From the NCBI GenBank assembly GCA_946402785.1, contig CAMIXP010000018.1, positions 1-15,805 of the forward strand: a DNA stretch of 15,805 bases, written 5' to 3'. Numbering within the stretch: position 1 is the first letter of the stretch; every line of letters begins with the position of its first letter. Of this stretch, positions 6,357 to 14,097 are shown piece after piece. This DNA is from an uncultured Caryophanales bacterium. GTDB lineage: Bacteria > Bacillota_I > Bacilli_A > RF39 > UBA660. Both the position numbers and the translations under genes were made by a program. The notes below the pieces were generated by a model, which had not been told where the DNA came from, did not search any database, and saw only the letters and a program-made list of their open reading frames with translations.

Positions 6357-7541
6357 ATGAAAATAATATCAATCAATGCAGGAAGTAGTTCTTTAAAATT
6401 TAGTTTATTTGAGATGAATGATGAAAGCGTACTAGTAAGTGGTACTTTTGAAAGAATTGGCTCTGATGGAAGTAATTATACGATTAAATTAAATGGTCAA
6501 AAAATTACGGAAACCATTCCATTAAATAATCATACGGATGCTGTTACGATTTTACTTGATAAGTTAATTGCATTAGAAGTAATTCATTCTTTAGATGAAA
6601 TTAAGGGTGTAGGACATCGTATCGTACATGGAGGAAGTAAGTATTCTGAATCTGTGTTTGTAACAGATCAAGTAATGGCAGATATTGAAGAGTTTAAAGA
6701 TTTTGCTCCTCTTCATAATCCTGCTCATTTATTGGGTATTAAGGCATTTAAAGAGGCTTTACCAGATGTACCTATGGTTGTTGTATTTGATACAGCATTC
6801 CATCAAACGATGGATGAGGTTACTTATTTATATCCTGTTCCATATCATTGGTGTGGAGACTATGGTGTTCGTAAATATGGTGCTCATGGTACTAGTCATC
6901 GTTATATTACGAATGTTGTAAAAGAATTAATCCATAAAGATAACTTTAAATTAATTAGTTGTCATATTGGAAATGGTGGTTCTATTACTGCTATTCGTGA
7001 TGGTAAATGTGTTGATACCAGTATGGGATTTACTCCTTTAGCAGGTATCATGATGGGAACTCGTTCTGGAGATGTGGATCCTTCTATTATTCCTTATATT
7101 ATGGAAAAAGAAGGAAAGAATGCTAGTGAAGTTATTGAAGACTTAAATAAAAATAGTGGTGTCTATGGAATGAGTGAATATAGTCACGATTTAAGAGATA
7201 TTGTTACTCAATGTGAAGAGGGTAATGAAAAAGCAATTCGTGCGAAAGATAAATATGTTCGTAGAATTGTTGATTATATTGCTCAATATTATGTATTATT
7301 AGAAGGTTGTGACTTGATTGTATTTACTGCTGGAGTAGGTGAGAATAACTCTACGATTCGCCGTGAGGTTTGTGAAAAACTTGCTTGCTTAGGAGTAGAA
7401 ATTGATTTAGAAAAGAATAATGTACGTGGAGAAACGGCAAAGATTAGTACTCCTCAATCTAAGATTGATGTTTGGGTAATTCCTACAGATGAGGAACTAA
7501 TGATTGCAAGAGACACGTTGAATTTGATTAAGAATAGATAG
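6357..7541 (+). CDS. ackA: Acetate kinase
   Basis: Encodes 394 residues with all expected acetate kinase motifs: NAGSSSLKF (7-15), GHRIVHGGS with Arg88, PLHNP (118-122), FDTAFHQTM with Asp145, HGTSH with His177, HIGNGGSI (203-210), MGTRSGDVDPSI with Arg236, GVGEN (326-330) and IPTDEELMIARDT at the C-terminus. It makes ATP from acetyl phosphate at the end of fermentation, usually together with phosphotransacetylase, which is not in this window. It lies directly after a longer, diverged paralogue, an apparent tandem duplication. This copy is the more canonical one and is the best candidate for the true acetate kinase. A GGAAAGAGGG site precedes ATG 6357. It is the first gene of a four-gene unit; the next gene starts 10 bases after its TAG stop. 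Confidence 0.95.
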   Translation: MKIISINAGSSSLKFSLFEMNDESVLVSGTFERIGSDGSNYTIKLNGQKITETIPLNNHTDAVTILLDKLIALEVIHSLDEIKGVGHRIVHGGSKYSESVFVTDQVMADIEEFKDFAPLHNPAHLLGIKAFKEALPDVPMVVVFDTAFHQTMDEVTYLYPVPYHWCGDYGVRKYGAHGTSHRYITNVVKELIHKDNFKLISCHIGNGGSITAIRDGKCVDTSMGFTPLAGIMMGTRSGDVDPSIIPYIMEKEGKNASEVIEDLNKNSGVYGMSEYSHDLRDIVTQCEEGNEKAIRAKDKYVRRIVDYIAQYYVLLEGCDLIVFTAGVGENNSTIRREVCEKLACLGVEIDLEKNNVRGETAKISTPQSKIDVWVIPTDEELMIARDTLNLIKNR

Positions 7542-7551
7542 GAAATGATTC

Positions 7552-8490
7552 ATGTATAATGATATTTTAGAAAAAATTAAAGAGTATGATACCATTGTCA
7601 TTGCAAGACATATTGGGGTAGATCCTGATGCTTTGTGTAGTCAATTAGCATTACGTGATTCTATTTTATTAACATATCCTAATAAGAAAGTTCTTGCGAT
7701 TGGTACAGGTAGTAGTAAGTTCTTAGATTTTGGAAGACTTGATAAGTTAGAAAAAGTTCAAGATGCTTTACTAATTGTTACCGATACTCCTGATCAAAGA
7801 AGAGTCGATAGTCTTGATTTTTCTCAAGGGGCTTATACGATTAAAATTGATCATCATCCTTTTATTGAAAAGTATTGTGATCTTGAATTAATTGAAGAAG
7901 ATAAGTCATCTACTTGTGAGATTATTTTGAATATGATTTTTCAAACAGAATTGCAATGTAATGAATCGATTGCAGAACTTCTTTATATGGGGATTGTATC
8001 GGATTCTAATCGTTTCTTATTTAGTAGTTGTCATTCTGATACATTCCTTTCTGTATCTCGTTTATTAGAGGCTTATCCAATTGATTTAGATAAAGCTTAC
8101 AGTAAATTATATTTAAGACCTTTAAATGAGGTTCGTTTAGAAGGATATATCTCTTTAAACATGAATGTTACAGAGAATAAGCTTGGATATGTTATAATAA
8201 CAGATGAAGTGATTAATCAATTTGGTGTTGATAGTGCTTCTGCTGGAAATATGATTAATGATTTTAATTTTATTAAAGAAATTCTTGTATGGGCTACGAT
8301 TACAGAGGATCTAAAGAATAATCAATATCGAGTATCTGTCCGTTCTCGTGGACCAGAGGTAAATCAAATTGCAGAAAAGCATCATGGTGGAGGACATAAA
8401 TATGCATGTGGTATTCGTACAAAGACACTAGAAGAAGCATTGCTATTTATGAAAGATTTAGATTCTTTATTACAAGAATATAATTCATAG
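7552..8490 (+). CDS. NrnA-like DHH/DHHA1 phosphoesterase (nano-RNase / pAp phosphatase type)
   Basis: Encodes 312 residues, the usual length for NrnA-type DHH-DHHA1 proteins, which degrade 2-5 base oligonucleotides and often dephosphorylate pAp or cleave cyclic-dinucleotide products. Metal-binding motifs are in order: H20xxxDPDA (Asp24, Asp26), VTDTPDQRR (Asp78), IDHHP (DHH at 100-102) and MGIVSDSNRF (Asp151). The DHHA1 domain ends with HHGGGHKYACG (277-287). The usual PDGDAlGS is DPDALCS here, keeping the acidic pair but changing neighbouring glycines. It sits between the second ackA and engB with 10-11 base gaps, so it is co-transcribed with them. Which substrate dominates cannot be told from sequence. 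Family certain, exact role moderate. Confidence 0.9.
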   Translation: MYNDILEKIKEYDTIVIARHIGVDPDALCSQLALRDSILLTYPNKKVLAIGTGSSKFLDFGRLDKLEKVQDALLIVTDTPDQRRVDSLDFSQGAYTIKIDHHPFIEKYCDLELIEEDKSSTCEIILNMIFQTELQCNESIAELLYMGIVSDSNRFLFSSCHSDTFLSVSRLLEAYPIDLDKAYSKLYLRPLNEVRLEGYISLNMNVTENKLGYVIITDEVINQFGVDSASAGNMINDFNFIKEILVWATITEDLKNNQYRVSVRSRGPEVNQIAEKHHGGGHKYACGIRTKTLEEALLFMKDLDSLLQEYNS

Positions 8491-8501
8491 AAGGTGATTT
8501 T

Positions 8502-9089
8502 ATGGTAATCAAAGAGGCAAGTTTGGATATTATTGCGACTCGTAGAAGTCAATATCCAGATGAAGGTAAGCCTGAGTTTTTATTGGTTGGTAGAAGTAAT
8601 GTAGGAAAGAGTAGTTTTATTAATTCTGTTCTTTCTAGAAATAATTTAGCTTATATTTCTTCTAAACCAGGTAAAACACAAACTTTAAATTTTTACTTTG
8701 TAAATAATGATTTTTATTTAATTGATGTTCCTGGATATGGGTATGCCAGTACCGATAAAAAAACACAAACAAAGTTTGGTTTAATGATTGAAGAATACTT
8801 AGAGAAAAGAACTGAATTAAAAAGAGTTTTTATGTTGATTGACTTTCGTCATATCCCAACAGAAGATGATTTATTAATGTATAATTTCTTAAAGTATTAT
8901 AATCTTCCTGTTACAGTCATTGCGACGAAAGCAGATAAAGTAGGGGGAAGTAAAAAAGAAAAGAACTTAAAAGACATTTTACGTGTGATGGATTTAGCTG
9001 TTGGAGATGACTTGGTTGTTTTCTCTAGTGTAACGAAATTAGGGGTAAAAGAGGTTTTACAAAAAATAGATGATATTATTCATGGATAG
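8502..9089 (+). CDS. engB: Ribosome biogenesis GTPase EngB (YsxC/YihA)
   Basis: Encodes 195 residues, normal for this essential GTPase that acts in late assembly of the 50S subunit. Visible GTPase motifs: G1 GRSNVGKS (30-37), the switch region KPGKTQT (G2, 56-61), G3 DVPGYG (75-80), G4 TKAD (142-145) and G5 SSV (175-177). The N-terminal ATRRSQYP and RxxF-type segment before G1 are family features. Start ATG 8502 has AAGGTGAT 5-11 bases upstream, overlapping nothing; the previous gene ends at 8490. A second ribosome-assembly GTPase, Der, is encoded on the other strand of this window. Confidence 0.97.
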   Translation: MVIKEASLDIIATRRSQYPDEGKPEFLLVGRSNVGKSSFINSVLSRNNLAYISSKPGKTQTLNFYFVNNDFYLIDVPGYGYASTDKKTQTKFGLMIEEYLEKRTELKRVFMLIDFRHIPTEDDLLMYNFLKYYNLPVTVIATKADKVGGSKKEKNLKDILRVMDLAVGDDLVVFSSVTKLGVKEVLQKIDDIIHG

Positions 9090-9115
9090 AGAATCTATTG
9101 TTAGAAGGTGATACT

Positions 9116-9823
9116 ATGAGTACGAGAAGAAAGTTTTTTATTATTTTTTGTTTTATTATATTGAATGCTTTCTTACTTGTCGGATTCTTGGTAATTCGAG
9201 ATGCTACTTCGATTAATAAATTAAAGAAAGAAGTAGGAGAATTAACGGAACTTAATATATTAGAAGATCGATATAATCGTCCTATTAAAACAAAGGGTGG
9301 TTATGCGATTGTTGAAAAGGCAATTAAAGAATACTTAGATGATTATGCTGTTAGTGTACAAAGTATTAATGAATTAATTCATGATCCTCAGCTTTCTAAG
9401 ATTTTATCTTATGATAATTATTTAGAAGATGGTCCTGATTTTCAAAACTCTCTTGCTTATCTAGAGTCTTCTAAGAAAACATTTAATGATCAAATGGATG
9501 ATTTATTAAAAGACTTAGAAGAAGAACAAATTATGGAGAATATTTATAAACGTACCAATGATTCTTATTACATTGCTTTATATGAAGAGTTAATGTTTGA
9601 TGGAGATATGACAGAAGAATTAAAAGAGTCTCAACAAATGTTTGTTGAAACTCGTGAAAAAGTAAATGGAATCTATGATACTAGTTTCAATGTATTGAAC
9701 TTCTTAATTACTTATAATGGTCAGTGGAAGTTAGAAGATGGACAAATTAAATTTGAAACGCAAGAATTATTGAATTACTACAATGATTTAATTGCGAAAG
9801 TACAAGAAAAAAAAGATGATTAA
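9116..9823 (+). CDS. Membrane-anchored acidic protein of unknown function
   Basis: Encodes 235 residues from ATG 9116, which has AGAAGGTG 5 bases upstream; a TTG at 9098 gives a longer frame but lacks a site. I do not recognise a family. A short basic start (MSTRRK) is followed by one membrane helix (about 7-28), then an outside portion that is acidic, helical and partly coiled-coil-like (about 30-48, 112-142 and 166-186), ending in KKDD. There is no lipobox and no cysteine outside the membrane segment. It is the last gene of the ackA-nrnA-engB unit, 26 bases after engB, and its stop codon lies inside the terminator hairpin. The topology suggests an extracytoplasmic structural or sensing role, but nothing specific can be claimed. 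Confidence 0.85.
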   Translation: MSTRRKFFIIFCFIILNAFLLVGFLVIRDATSINKLKKEVGELTELNILEDRYNRPIKTKGGYAIVEKAIKEYLDDYAVSVQSINELIHDPQLSKILSYDNYLEDGPDFQNSLAYLESSKKTFNDQMDDLLKDLEEEQIMENIYKRTNDSYYIALYEELMFDGDMTEELKESQQMFVETREKVNGIYDTSFNVLNFLITYNGQWKLEDGQIKFETQELLNYYNDLIAKVQEKKDD

Positions 9824-9833
9824 TCATCTTTTT
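9810..9833. terminator. Bidirectional Rho-independent terminator between convergent genes
   Basis: AAAAAGATGA and TCATCTTTTT pair perfectly around a TTAA loop. T-rich tracts follow on both strands (TTTTTATTTT on plus, eight T on minus). It serves the plus unit ending at 9823 and the minus unit ending at 9832; both stop codons touch the hairpin. Confidence 0.9.
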
Positions 9834-10275
9834 ATTTTGCTTGTTTTAATAATACAATTCCTGTTATATAAAGAATTAATATAATAATTACGACTCCTAT
9901 TGGTAAGGTTCTACCTTGTTTTTTGCATTCTTCAATTAATTCTGCTTTTGTCTTATCTGGATTTGTTTTTAGAATGAATGCTATTTTTTTATCTACAAGA
10001 GATAGATATCGGTTATTAAATAGGAATGCATATATTATATTGATGATGAATCGTAATAATAGACCTAGATCATCTGTTATACTATTCTGTATCATATAGA
10101 CATGACTTGCGAAATAACAAATCATTAATACGATGGATAAAGACCAATCTTTTCGATAAAGAAAGTAGAATGGTCCCAAAATAGCAGATGGAATAGAAAA
10201 GGGCATATCAAATGCCTTTTTTCTTTCTCCTATATATGCAATTCTATATCCTTCTTGTATCTTTTCTTCTTGCAT
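9832..10275 (-). CDS. Small DUF2628-like multi-pass membrane protein
   Basis: Encodes 147 residues. The segment IPSAILGPFYFLYRKDWSLS (28-47) resembles the GPFWLLYRKMW-like core of DUF2628 membrane proteins. Hydrophobic segments lie at about 26-40, 45-63, 70-87 and 125-143, with a soluble loop KTNPDKTKAELIEECKKQGR between the last two. The start ATG at 10275 is 2 bases after the stop of the upstream gene on this strand, with its GAGG site inside that gene, so the pair is co-transcribed and coupled. DUF2628 proteins have no settled function. The family assignment rests on the one motif and the layout. Confidence 0.7.
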   Translation of the reverse strand: MQEEKIQEGYRIAYIGERKKAFDMPFSIPSAILGPFYFLYRKDWSLSIVLMICYFASHVYMIQNSITDDLGLLLRFIINIIYAFLFNNRYLSLVDKKIAFILKTNPDKTKAELIEECKKQGRTLPIGVVIIILILYITGIVLLKQAK

Positions 10276-10277
10276 GT

Positions 10278-11567
10278 TTAACCTCTCTTTGGAGCTATTT
10301 GTTTCATAATAATATTAATGTGGAATGTATCTGAATCTTTTTCTTTAATTAGGTCAATATCATCATCTGTTATTTCTTCATAGATATCTCCACTAATCAT
10401 AATTCTATGTGGATCTTCAATATAGAATCCTAATTGTTCTAGAACAGATTTAGAAATAAACAAATGTCCTTTGTGATTACAAATGATAACATCTAAATCT
10501 TCTTTGGCAGCAGGATAATATTCTGCGACAATAATCTTTTTATTTGTGATTGCTTCTAATTCAGGAATACTTGTTTCATAACAAGATTTATTCATTACTT
10601 GTACTGGTAATTGATTGGTTTCTGGAACTTCTTCTACTGGTACAAATAATTGATGTGTTTTTTGATTTTTATAAGCTAAAATTGATTCTTGTTTTGGCTC
10701 TTCTACTATATTGGGAACAACAGGTGTTGTTTCTTCCTCTTTATTGGCTTTTTGGAAACTCGTAATGTTTTCTACTACTTGATTGATGATTTTCATGTTA
10801 GGGAAATTTGCTTTACGAGAAACAGGAGCATTTTTTCTTTTTGGCTTTAGTAATTGTTCTACTCCTCGATAACCCATTTTTTCTTCGATAACTTTTAAAT
10901 CATCTTCTGTTACAGAATAACAGTTTTTATCATCGATAATTTTTGGACTTGCTTCTATTTCAATTCCATTTTTACGAATTAATTCATACATTTGTCTATC
11001 AACGTATGCTTTTTCTGTATCAAAATCATGGTAGTAGATAAATAAGAATTCTGCAGGTTTCATTTCGTCTTCTAATTCTACTGTTTGATAATGACGTTGT
11101 AATTTAATTTTTTCTTTTAATGACTTTTCTTCAATGGTATTTAGTTCTTTTTCTGCTACTTCTGAGTAAGTAAGACCATTAATAGATCTTTTTGAAATTG
11201 TATTTACATTATACTTTTCTGCTAGTGTGCTTGGAATATACAATCTATTATTATGTTTACTATCTACTAATACGGTGAATGTTAGTGTTAGTTGTAAATC
11301 GAAGATTGTAATAATATTAGGGAACATAATAACTTCTTGTCTTGAAGATTTACTACGAATATCTGATAAATCTTGATCACTTACTTTATAGCAAGTATGA
11401 TCTTTTATTATTTTTGTATCGTCTCTATCTCCTACATAGTAGATATCACAAATTTCTTTTGGTAAATATAGACCTGTTGATGTTTTATAGACATCATAAA
11501 AAGCAGTATCTTGAATACCGTTCTCGCGTATTTCTTTTTCGATTTCCCTTTTTATTCCCTCGTTCAT
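10278..11567 (-). CDS. Soluble protein of five degenerate ~50-residue repeats, unknown function
   Basis: Encodes 429 residues from ATG 11567, which has GGGAG 8 bases upstream; a GTG at 11576 is one base from that site and is unlikely. I recognise no family and see no signal peptide or membrane helix. The sequence contains five related units at about residues 24-72, 97-148, 175-230, 295-342 and 358-410. Each has a hydrophobic strand, then LYLP, LYIP, AYVD, LFVP or LFIS, then about 20-30 variable residues, then CYKV, TYSE, CYSV, CYET or IYEE, and ends in a helix of the form DLxxIxxK. The units are linked by charged, probably flexible stretches, one rich in Glu, Thr and Pro (275-294). The repeats look like a small alpha/beta domain used as a scaffold or binding module. 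It is followed by the DUF2628-like gene in the same transcript. Confidence 0.85.
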   Translation of the reverse strand: MNEGIKREIEKEIRENGIQDTAFYDVYKTSTGLYLPKEICDIYYVGDRDDTKIIKDHTCYKVSDQDLSDIRSKSSRQEVIMFPNIITIFDLQLTLTFTVLVDSKHNNRLYIPSTLAEKYNVNTISKRSINGLTYSEVAEKELNTIEEKSLKEKIKLQRHYQTVELEDEMKPAEFLFIYYHDFDTEKAYVDRQMYELIRKNGIEIEASPKIIDDKNCYSVTEDDLKVIEEKMGYRGVEQLLKPKRKNAPVSRKANFPNMKIINQVVENITSFQKANKEEETTPVVPNIVEEPKQESILAYKNQKTHQLFVPVEEVPETNQLPVQVMNKSCYETSIPELEAITNKKIIVAEYYPAAKEDLDVIICNHKGHLFISKSVLEQLGFYIEDPHRIMISGDIYEEITDDDIDLIKEKDSDTFHINIIMKQIAPKRG

Positions 11568-11591
11568 GTTACACACTCCCTACTATAAATA

Positions 11592-11597
11592 ATTATA
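11592..11597 (-). promoter_or_regulatory. -10 candidate for the five-repeat protein unit
   Basis: The minus strand reads TATAAT about 25 bases before start codon 11567. It lies just beyond the upstream terminator, and the -35 position (11615-11620) falls inside that hairpin with no match to consensus. Confidence 0.4.
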
Positions 11598-11601
11598 TAA
11601 T

Positions 11602-11630
11602 AAAAAAGACTAAACTTGTAGTCTTTTTTT
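11602..11630 (-). terminator. Rho-independent terminator of the der unit
   Basis: GACTA/TAGTC (11608-11612 with 11619-11623), extended by an A6/T6 flank, with a 6-base loop. On the minus strand it ends in TTTTTT. It follows the stop codon (11629-11631) of the SHOCT-like gene directly. Confidence 0.88.
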
Positions 11631-11901
11631 ATTGTTTCTTGTCAAAATTATTTCTTTTGCCTAATTCTGTACATCTTTTCTTAAAATCTTCCATGGAAAT
11701 AAGGCCTTTATTTAAACGATCTTCTAACATTGCGAAAGATTTATTGGTCATTTCGTCTCTACTCATAACATCTGTATGTTGCATAGCTCTAGAGGCTTCA
11801 ATCATCGGATTCAACTGTGTAGCAGGAGCTGTTGGTTGATGATTTTCTCTTACAAATTGATTTCTGTTTGCTTGTAAGTTTGTATCTTTTCCGATGATCA
11901 T
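11629..11901 (-). CDS. Small SHOCT-like protein coupled to der
   Basis: Encodes 90 residues. The N-terminal 50 are polar, with Asn, Gln and Thr and a proline-containing stretch, and probably disordered. Residues about 54-83 (KSFAMLEDRLNKGLISMEDF, then KKRCTELGKR) match the SHOCT pattern, a short helical hairpin of the type LxxLxxxGxIxxEEFxxxKxxLL. SHOCT is thought to mediate oligomerisation or partner binding. Its ATG at 11901 overlaps the TGA of der in an ATGA junction, so it should be translated by coupling. No enzymatic motif is visible. A link with Der or ribosome assembly is only suggested by position. Confidence 0.75.
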   Translation of the reverse strand: MIIGKDTNLQANRNQFVRENHQPTAPATQLNPMIEASRAMQHTDVMSRDEMTNKSFAMLEDRLNKGLISMEDFKKRCTELGKRNNFDKKQ

Positions 11902-13208
11902 TCTTCTTCACCACTCCTATTCTTAAATTGTAATACAATTGGTGTTCCTTCTAATTCGAAATTTTCTCTTATTTTATTTTCTAAGTATCTTTCATATGAG
12001 AAATGAACTAATCCTTTATTATTAACTCGGAATGTAAACTTTGGTGGTTTGATTCCTGTTTGAGATGTGAAATAGATTTTTAATCTTTTTCCTTTGTATG
12101 AAGGTGGAAGATTTAATTGATAAGCATCTTGAATTACTTCATTTAAAACACTTGTTTTTATTTCACGATTAATGTTTTCATTTACTTTTACAATTTCAGG
12201 CATTAATGTATGAATTCTCTTTTTAGTTAAAGCACTTAAAAATACGATTGGGGCATATGGTGCAAATTGAAATTCAGCACGCATTAATTTTTCAAATTCT
12301 TGAATGGTTGTGTTTTCTACTTTGTCCCATTTATTAACGACAAAGATTAGTCCTTTTCCTCTTTCGATTGCATATCCAGCGATATGTTTATCATGTTCCA
12401 TGATTCCTTCTTCTGCATTGATGACTACTAAACAGATATCGGAACGATCAATAGATTTTAAGGATCTAAATAAGCTGTATTTTTCAACACTTTCAAATAC
12501 TTTTCCTTTTTTTCTCATACCTGCGGTATCGATGACTATATATTCTTCATTGTTGTATTTTAAGACAGAGTCAATGGAATCACGTGTTGTACCAGCAATA
12601 TCGGAAACAACGACTCTTTCTTCATTTAGAAGAGCATTTGTTAGAGAACTTTTTCCTACATTTGGTCTACCAATAATAGAGAACTTCACACGAGAATCTT
12701 CTGTTTCTTCTTGTTCATGAAAATTCATCGTAATAGCATCCATTAATTCAATATATCCAATATTATGAATTCCACTAATTGGAATATAAGTATCAAAACC
12801 TAATTCATAGAAATCATATAAGTTATTTTGTGCTTCTTTTACATCCATTTTGTTGATGGCTACGATGACTTTTTTATCAGCTTTTCTAAGAATGTCTCTT
12901 ACAACGCGATCATTTGCAGTTAATCCTTCTTTTCCATCTACAATAAAAACAACAATATCTGCTTCATTGATTGCGATTTCTGCTTGCATTTTGATTTCTT
13001 CATTGAAATCTAATTTGGAAGCATCAATTCCACCAGTATCAATTAAATAGAATCTTTTTTTGTTGTAGCTTGCTTCTTGATAAATTCTATCTCTTGTGAC
13101 ACCTGGGATATCTTCAATGATGGATATTTGTTTTCCTACAATTTTATTAAATAGGGTAGATTTTCCAACATTTGGTCTTCCGACTAATGCGACAGTTGGT
13201 AATTTCAT
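11898..13208 (-). CDS. der: Ribosome biogenesis GTPase Der (EngA)
   Basis: Encodes 436 residues, the standard length for this double-GTPase that helps 50S subunit assembly. First G domain: GRPNVGKS (10-17), GVTRD (36-40), DTGG (57-60) and NKMD (119-122). Second G domain: GRPNVGKS (180-187), GTTRD (206-210), DTAG (227-230) and NKWD (292-295). The C-terminal KH-like domain (about 350-430) contains PPSYKGKRLKIYF. In the first domain the G5 position reads ISGIHN where SA is usual, a mild deviation. GGAGGGG lies 5-6 bases before ATG 13208, and a promoter with an extended -10 is just upstream. It is the only gene in the window that ends in TGA, and that TGA forms the ATGA overlap with the next gene. 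Confidence 0.99.
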   Translation of the reverse strand: MKLPTVALVGRPNVGKSTLFNKIVGKQISIIEDIPGVTRDRIYQEASYNKKRFYLIDTGGIDASKLDFNEEIKMQAEIAINEADIVVFIVDGKEGLTANDRVVRDILRKADKKVIVAINKMDVKEAQNNLYDFYELGFDTYIPISGIHNIGYIELMDAITMNFHEQEETEDSRVKFSIIGRPNVGKSSLTNALLNEERVVVSDIAGTTRDSIDSVLKYNNEEYIVIDTAGMRKKGKVFESVEKYSLFRSLKSIDRSDICLVVINAEEGIMEHDKHIAGYAIERGKGLIFVVNKWDKVENTTIQEFEKLMRAEFQFAPYAPIVFLSALTKKRIHTLMPEIVKVNENINREIKTSVLNEVIQDAYQLNLPPSYKGKRLKIYFTSQTGIKPPKFTFRVNNKGLVHFSYERYLENKIRENFELEGTPIVLQFKNRSGEEE

Positions 13209-13231
13209 AATATCCCCTCCAATTCACGTAT

Positions 13232-13240
13232 ATTATAGCA
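13232..13240 (-). promoter_or_regulatory. Extended -10 promoter of der
   Basis: The minus strand reads TGCTATAAT, 24 bases before the der start codon. The -35 position carries only a TTTTAA-like sequence. The leader would be under 20 bases. Confidence 0.6.
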
Positions 13241-13285
13241 TAGAATTGAAAACATTAAAAGATTTATGCAATTAAAAGAAAATAA

Positions 13286-13294
13286 TGCTATAAT
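13286..13294 (+). promoter_or_regulatory. Extended -10 promoter of the two-gene membrane unit
   Basis: The plus strand reads TGCTATAAT, the same nine bases as the divergent der promoter, 20 bases before ATG 13315. No convincing -35 is present. The AGGAGAG ribosome-binding site at 13301-13307 lies where transcription would begin, so the leader is very short. Confidence 0.6.
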
Positions 13295-13314
13295 GATGAT
13301 AGGAGAGTGATTCG

Positions 13315-14097
13315 ATGAAAGAAAAAGAAAATAAAATCAAATGGTATGAAAGTGGAAATGTTATTACTACTTTGATCATTGTTACTATCTTAGGTGCTAT
13401 TTTTTGTAGTCAGTCATTTGCTGTTGTAGGAGCTAGTGATTTTTCTATTTTTACCAGTGTTATTAATCATAATTCTTTATATTTAGTTGTATTAATTTAC
13501 TTTGTATTATTAAAGACAAAGAGTGGTAAGAAATACTTTAATTATTTAAATGTATTTTTAATCTTCTTTTACTTTATTGCTATGATTACTTCATTCTTAA
13601 CACTTATTCAATCTTTTTCGTTGAATACGATTCTTGATTTCTTAAAGAATGTAGTACTTGTTATTTACTTAACACATACATTCTTCCGTGATACGATTGT
13701 TTGGAAAGAATTAAAATTAGGAGCTTCTCCTTTTAATGAAGTAAAAAATGATACTTATTTTTATGCATTACTCGTATTAGTAATTGTGAATTTAGTTGTT
13801 AATCTTATTTCTACTGTTGTTTTAAGTGGATTATTTATTTCTGTTATTGATGCTTTATACTTATTGTTATTTGGTAGATATATTTTCTTATATCGTGAAT
13901 TCTTAGATTATCATAAACTTGATAGTAATAATGAAGGTAATTTTAATGAGATTCGTAAAGATATAGAGAAGAGTACGGATCAAGTAAAAGAAAAGATTGA
14001 CCAAGTTTTAGATAAAACCGATTTGGATGAAAAAATCGTAGAGTCTGCTAAAAAGATTAAGAAGAGAGTTCGTACAAAGAAGGGGGATGTTCAATAA
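13315..14097 (+). CDS. Six-helix membrane protein with charged C-terminal tail, unknown function
   Basis: Encodes 260 residues. I do not recognise a family. Hydrophobic segments lie at about 14-36, 53-67, 77-99, 104-122, 147-170 and 172-194, giving about six membrane helices with both ends probably inside. The tail from about 205 is highly charged and helical, with repeated short blocks (IRKDIEKSTDQVKEKIDQVL, then DKTDLDEKIVESAKKIKKRV), like amphipathic YtxH-type tails. The gene is divergent from der and overlaps the next gene by one base (TAATG), so the two are coupled and may form a complex. Confidence 0.85.
   Translation: MKEKENKIKWYESGNVITTLIIVTILGAIFCSQSFAVVGASDFSIFTSVINHNSLYLVVLIYFVLLKTKSGKKYFNYLNVFLIFFYFIAMITSFLTLIQSFSLNTILDFLKNVVLVIYLTHTFFRDTIVWKELKLGASPFNEVKNDTYFYALLVLVIVNLVVNLISTVVLSGLFISVIDALYLLLFGRYIFLYREFLDYHKLDSNNEGNFNEIRKDIEKSTDQVKEKIDQVLDKTDLDEKIVESAKKIKKRVRTKKGDVQ

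Noticed and set aside
11342..11839. 165-residue plus-strand frame crossing the repeat-protein and SHOCT genes
   Set aside because: Runs through a terminator and antisense to two supported genes; composition is what antisense AT-rich sequence gives.
11898..11900. Possible reading of TGA as tryptophan (mycoplasma code), extending der
   Set aside because: All tryptophans in the window use TGG, no gene has an internal TGA, Der already has normal length, and the TGA forms a standard ATGA coupling junction.
12304..12720. 138-residue plus-strand frame opposite der
   Set aside because: Antisense shadow of the second G domain of Der.
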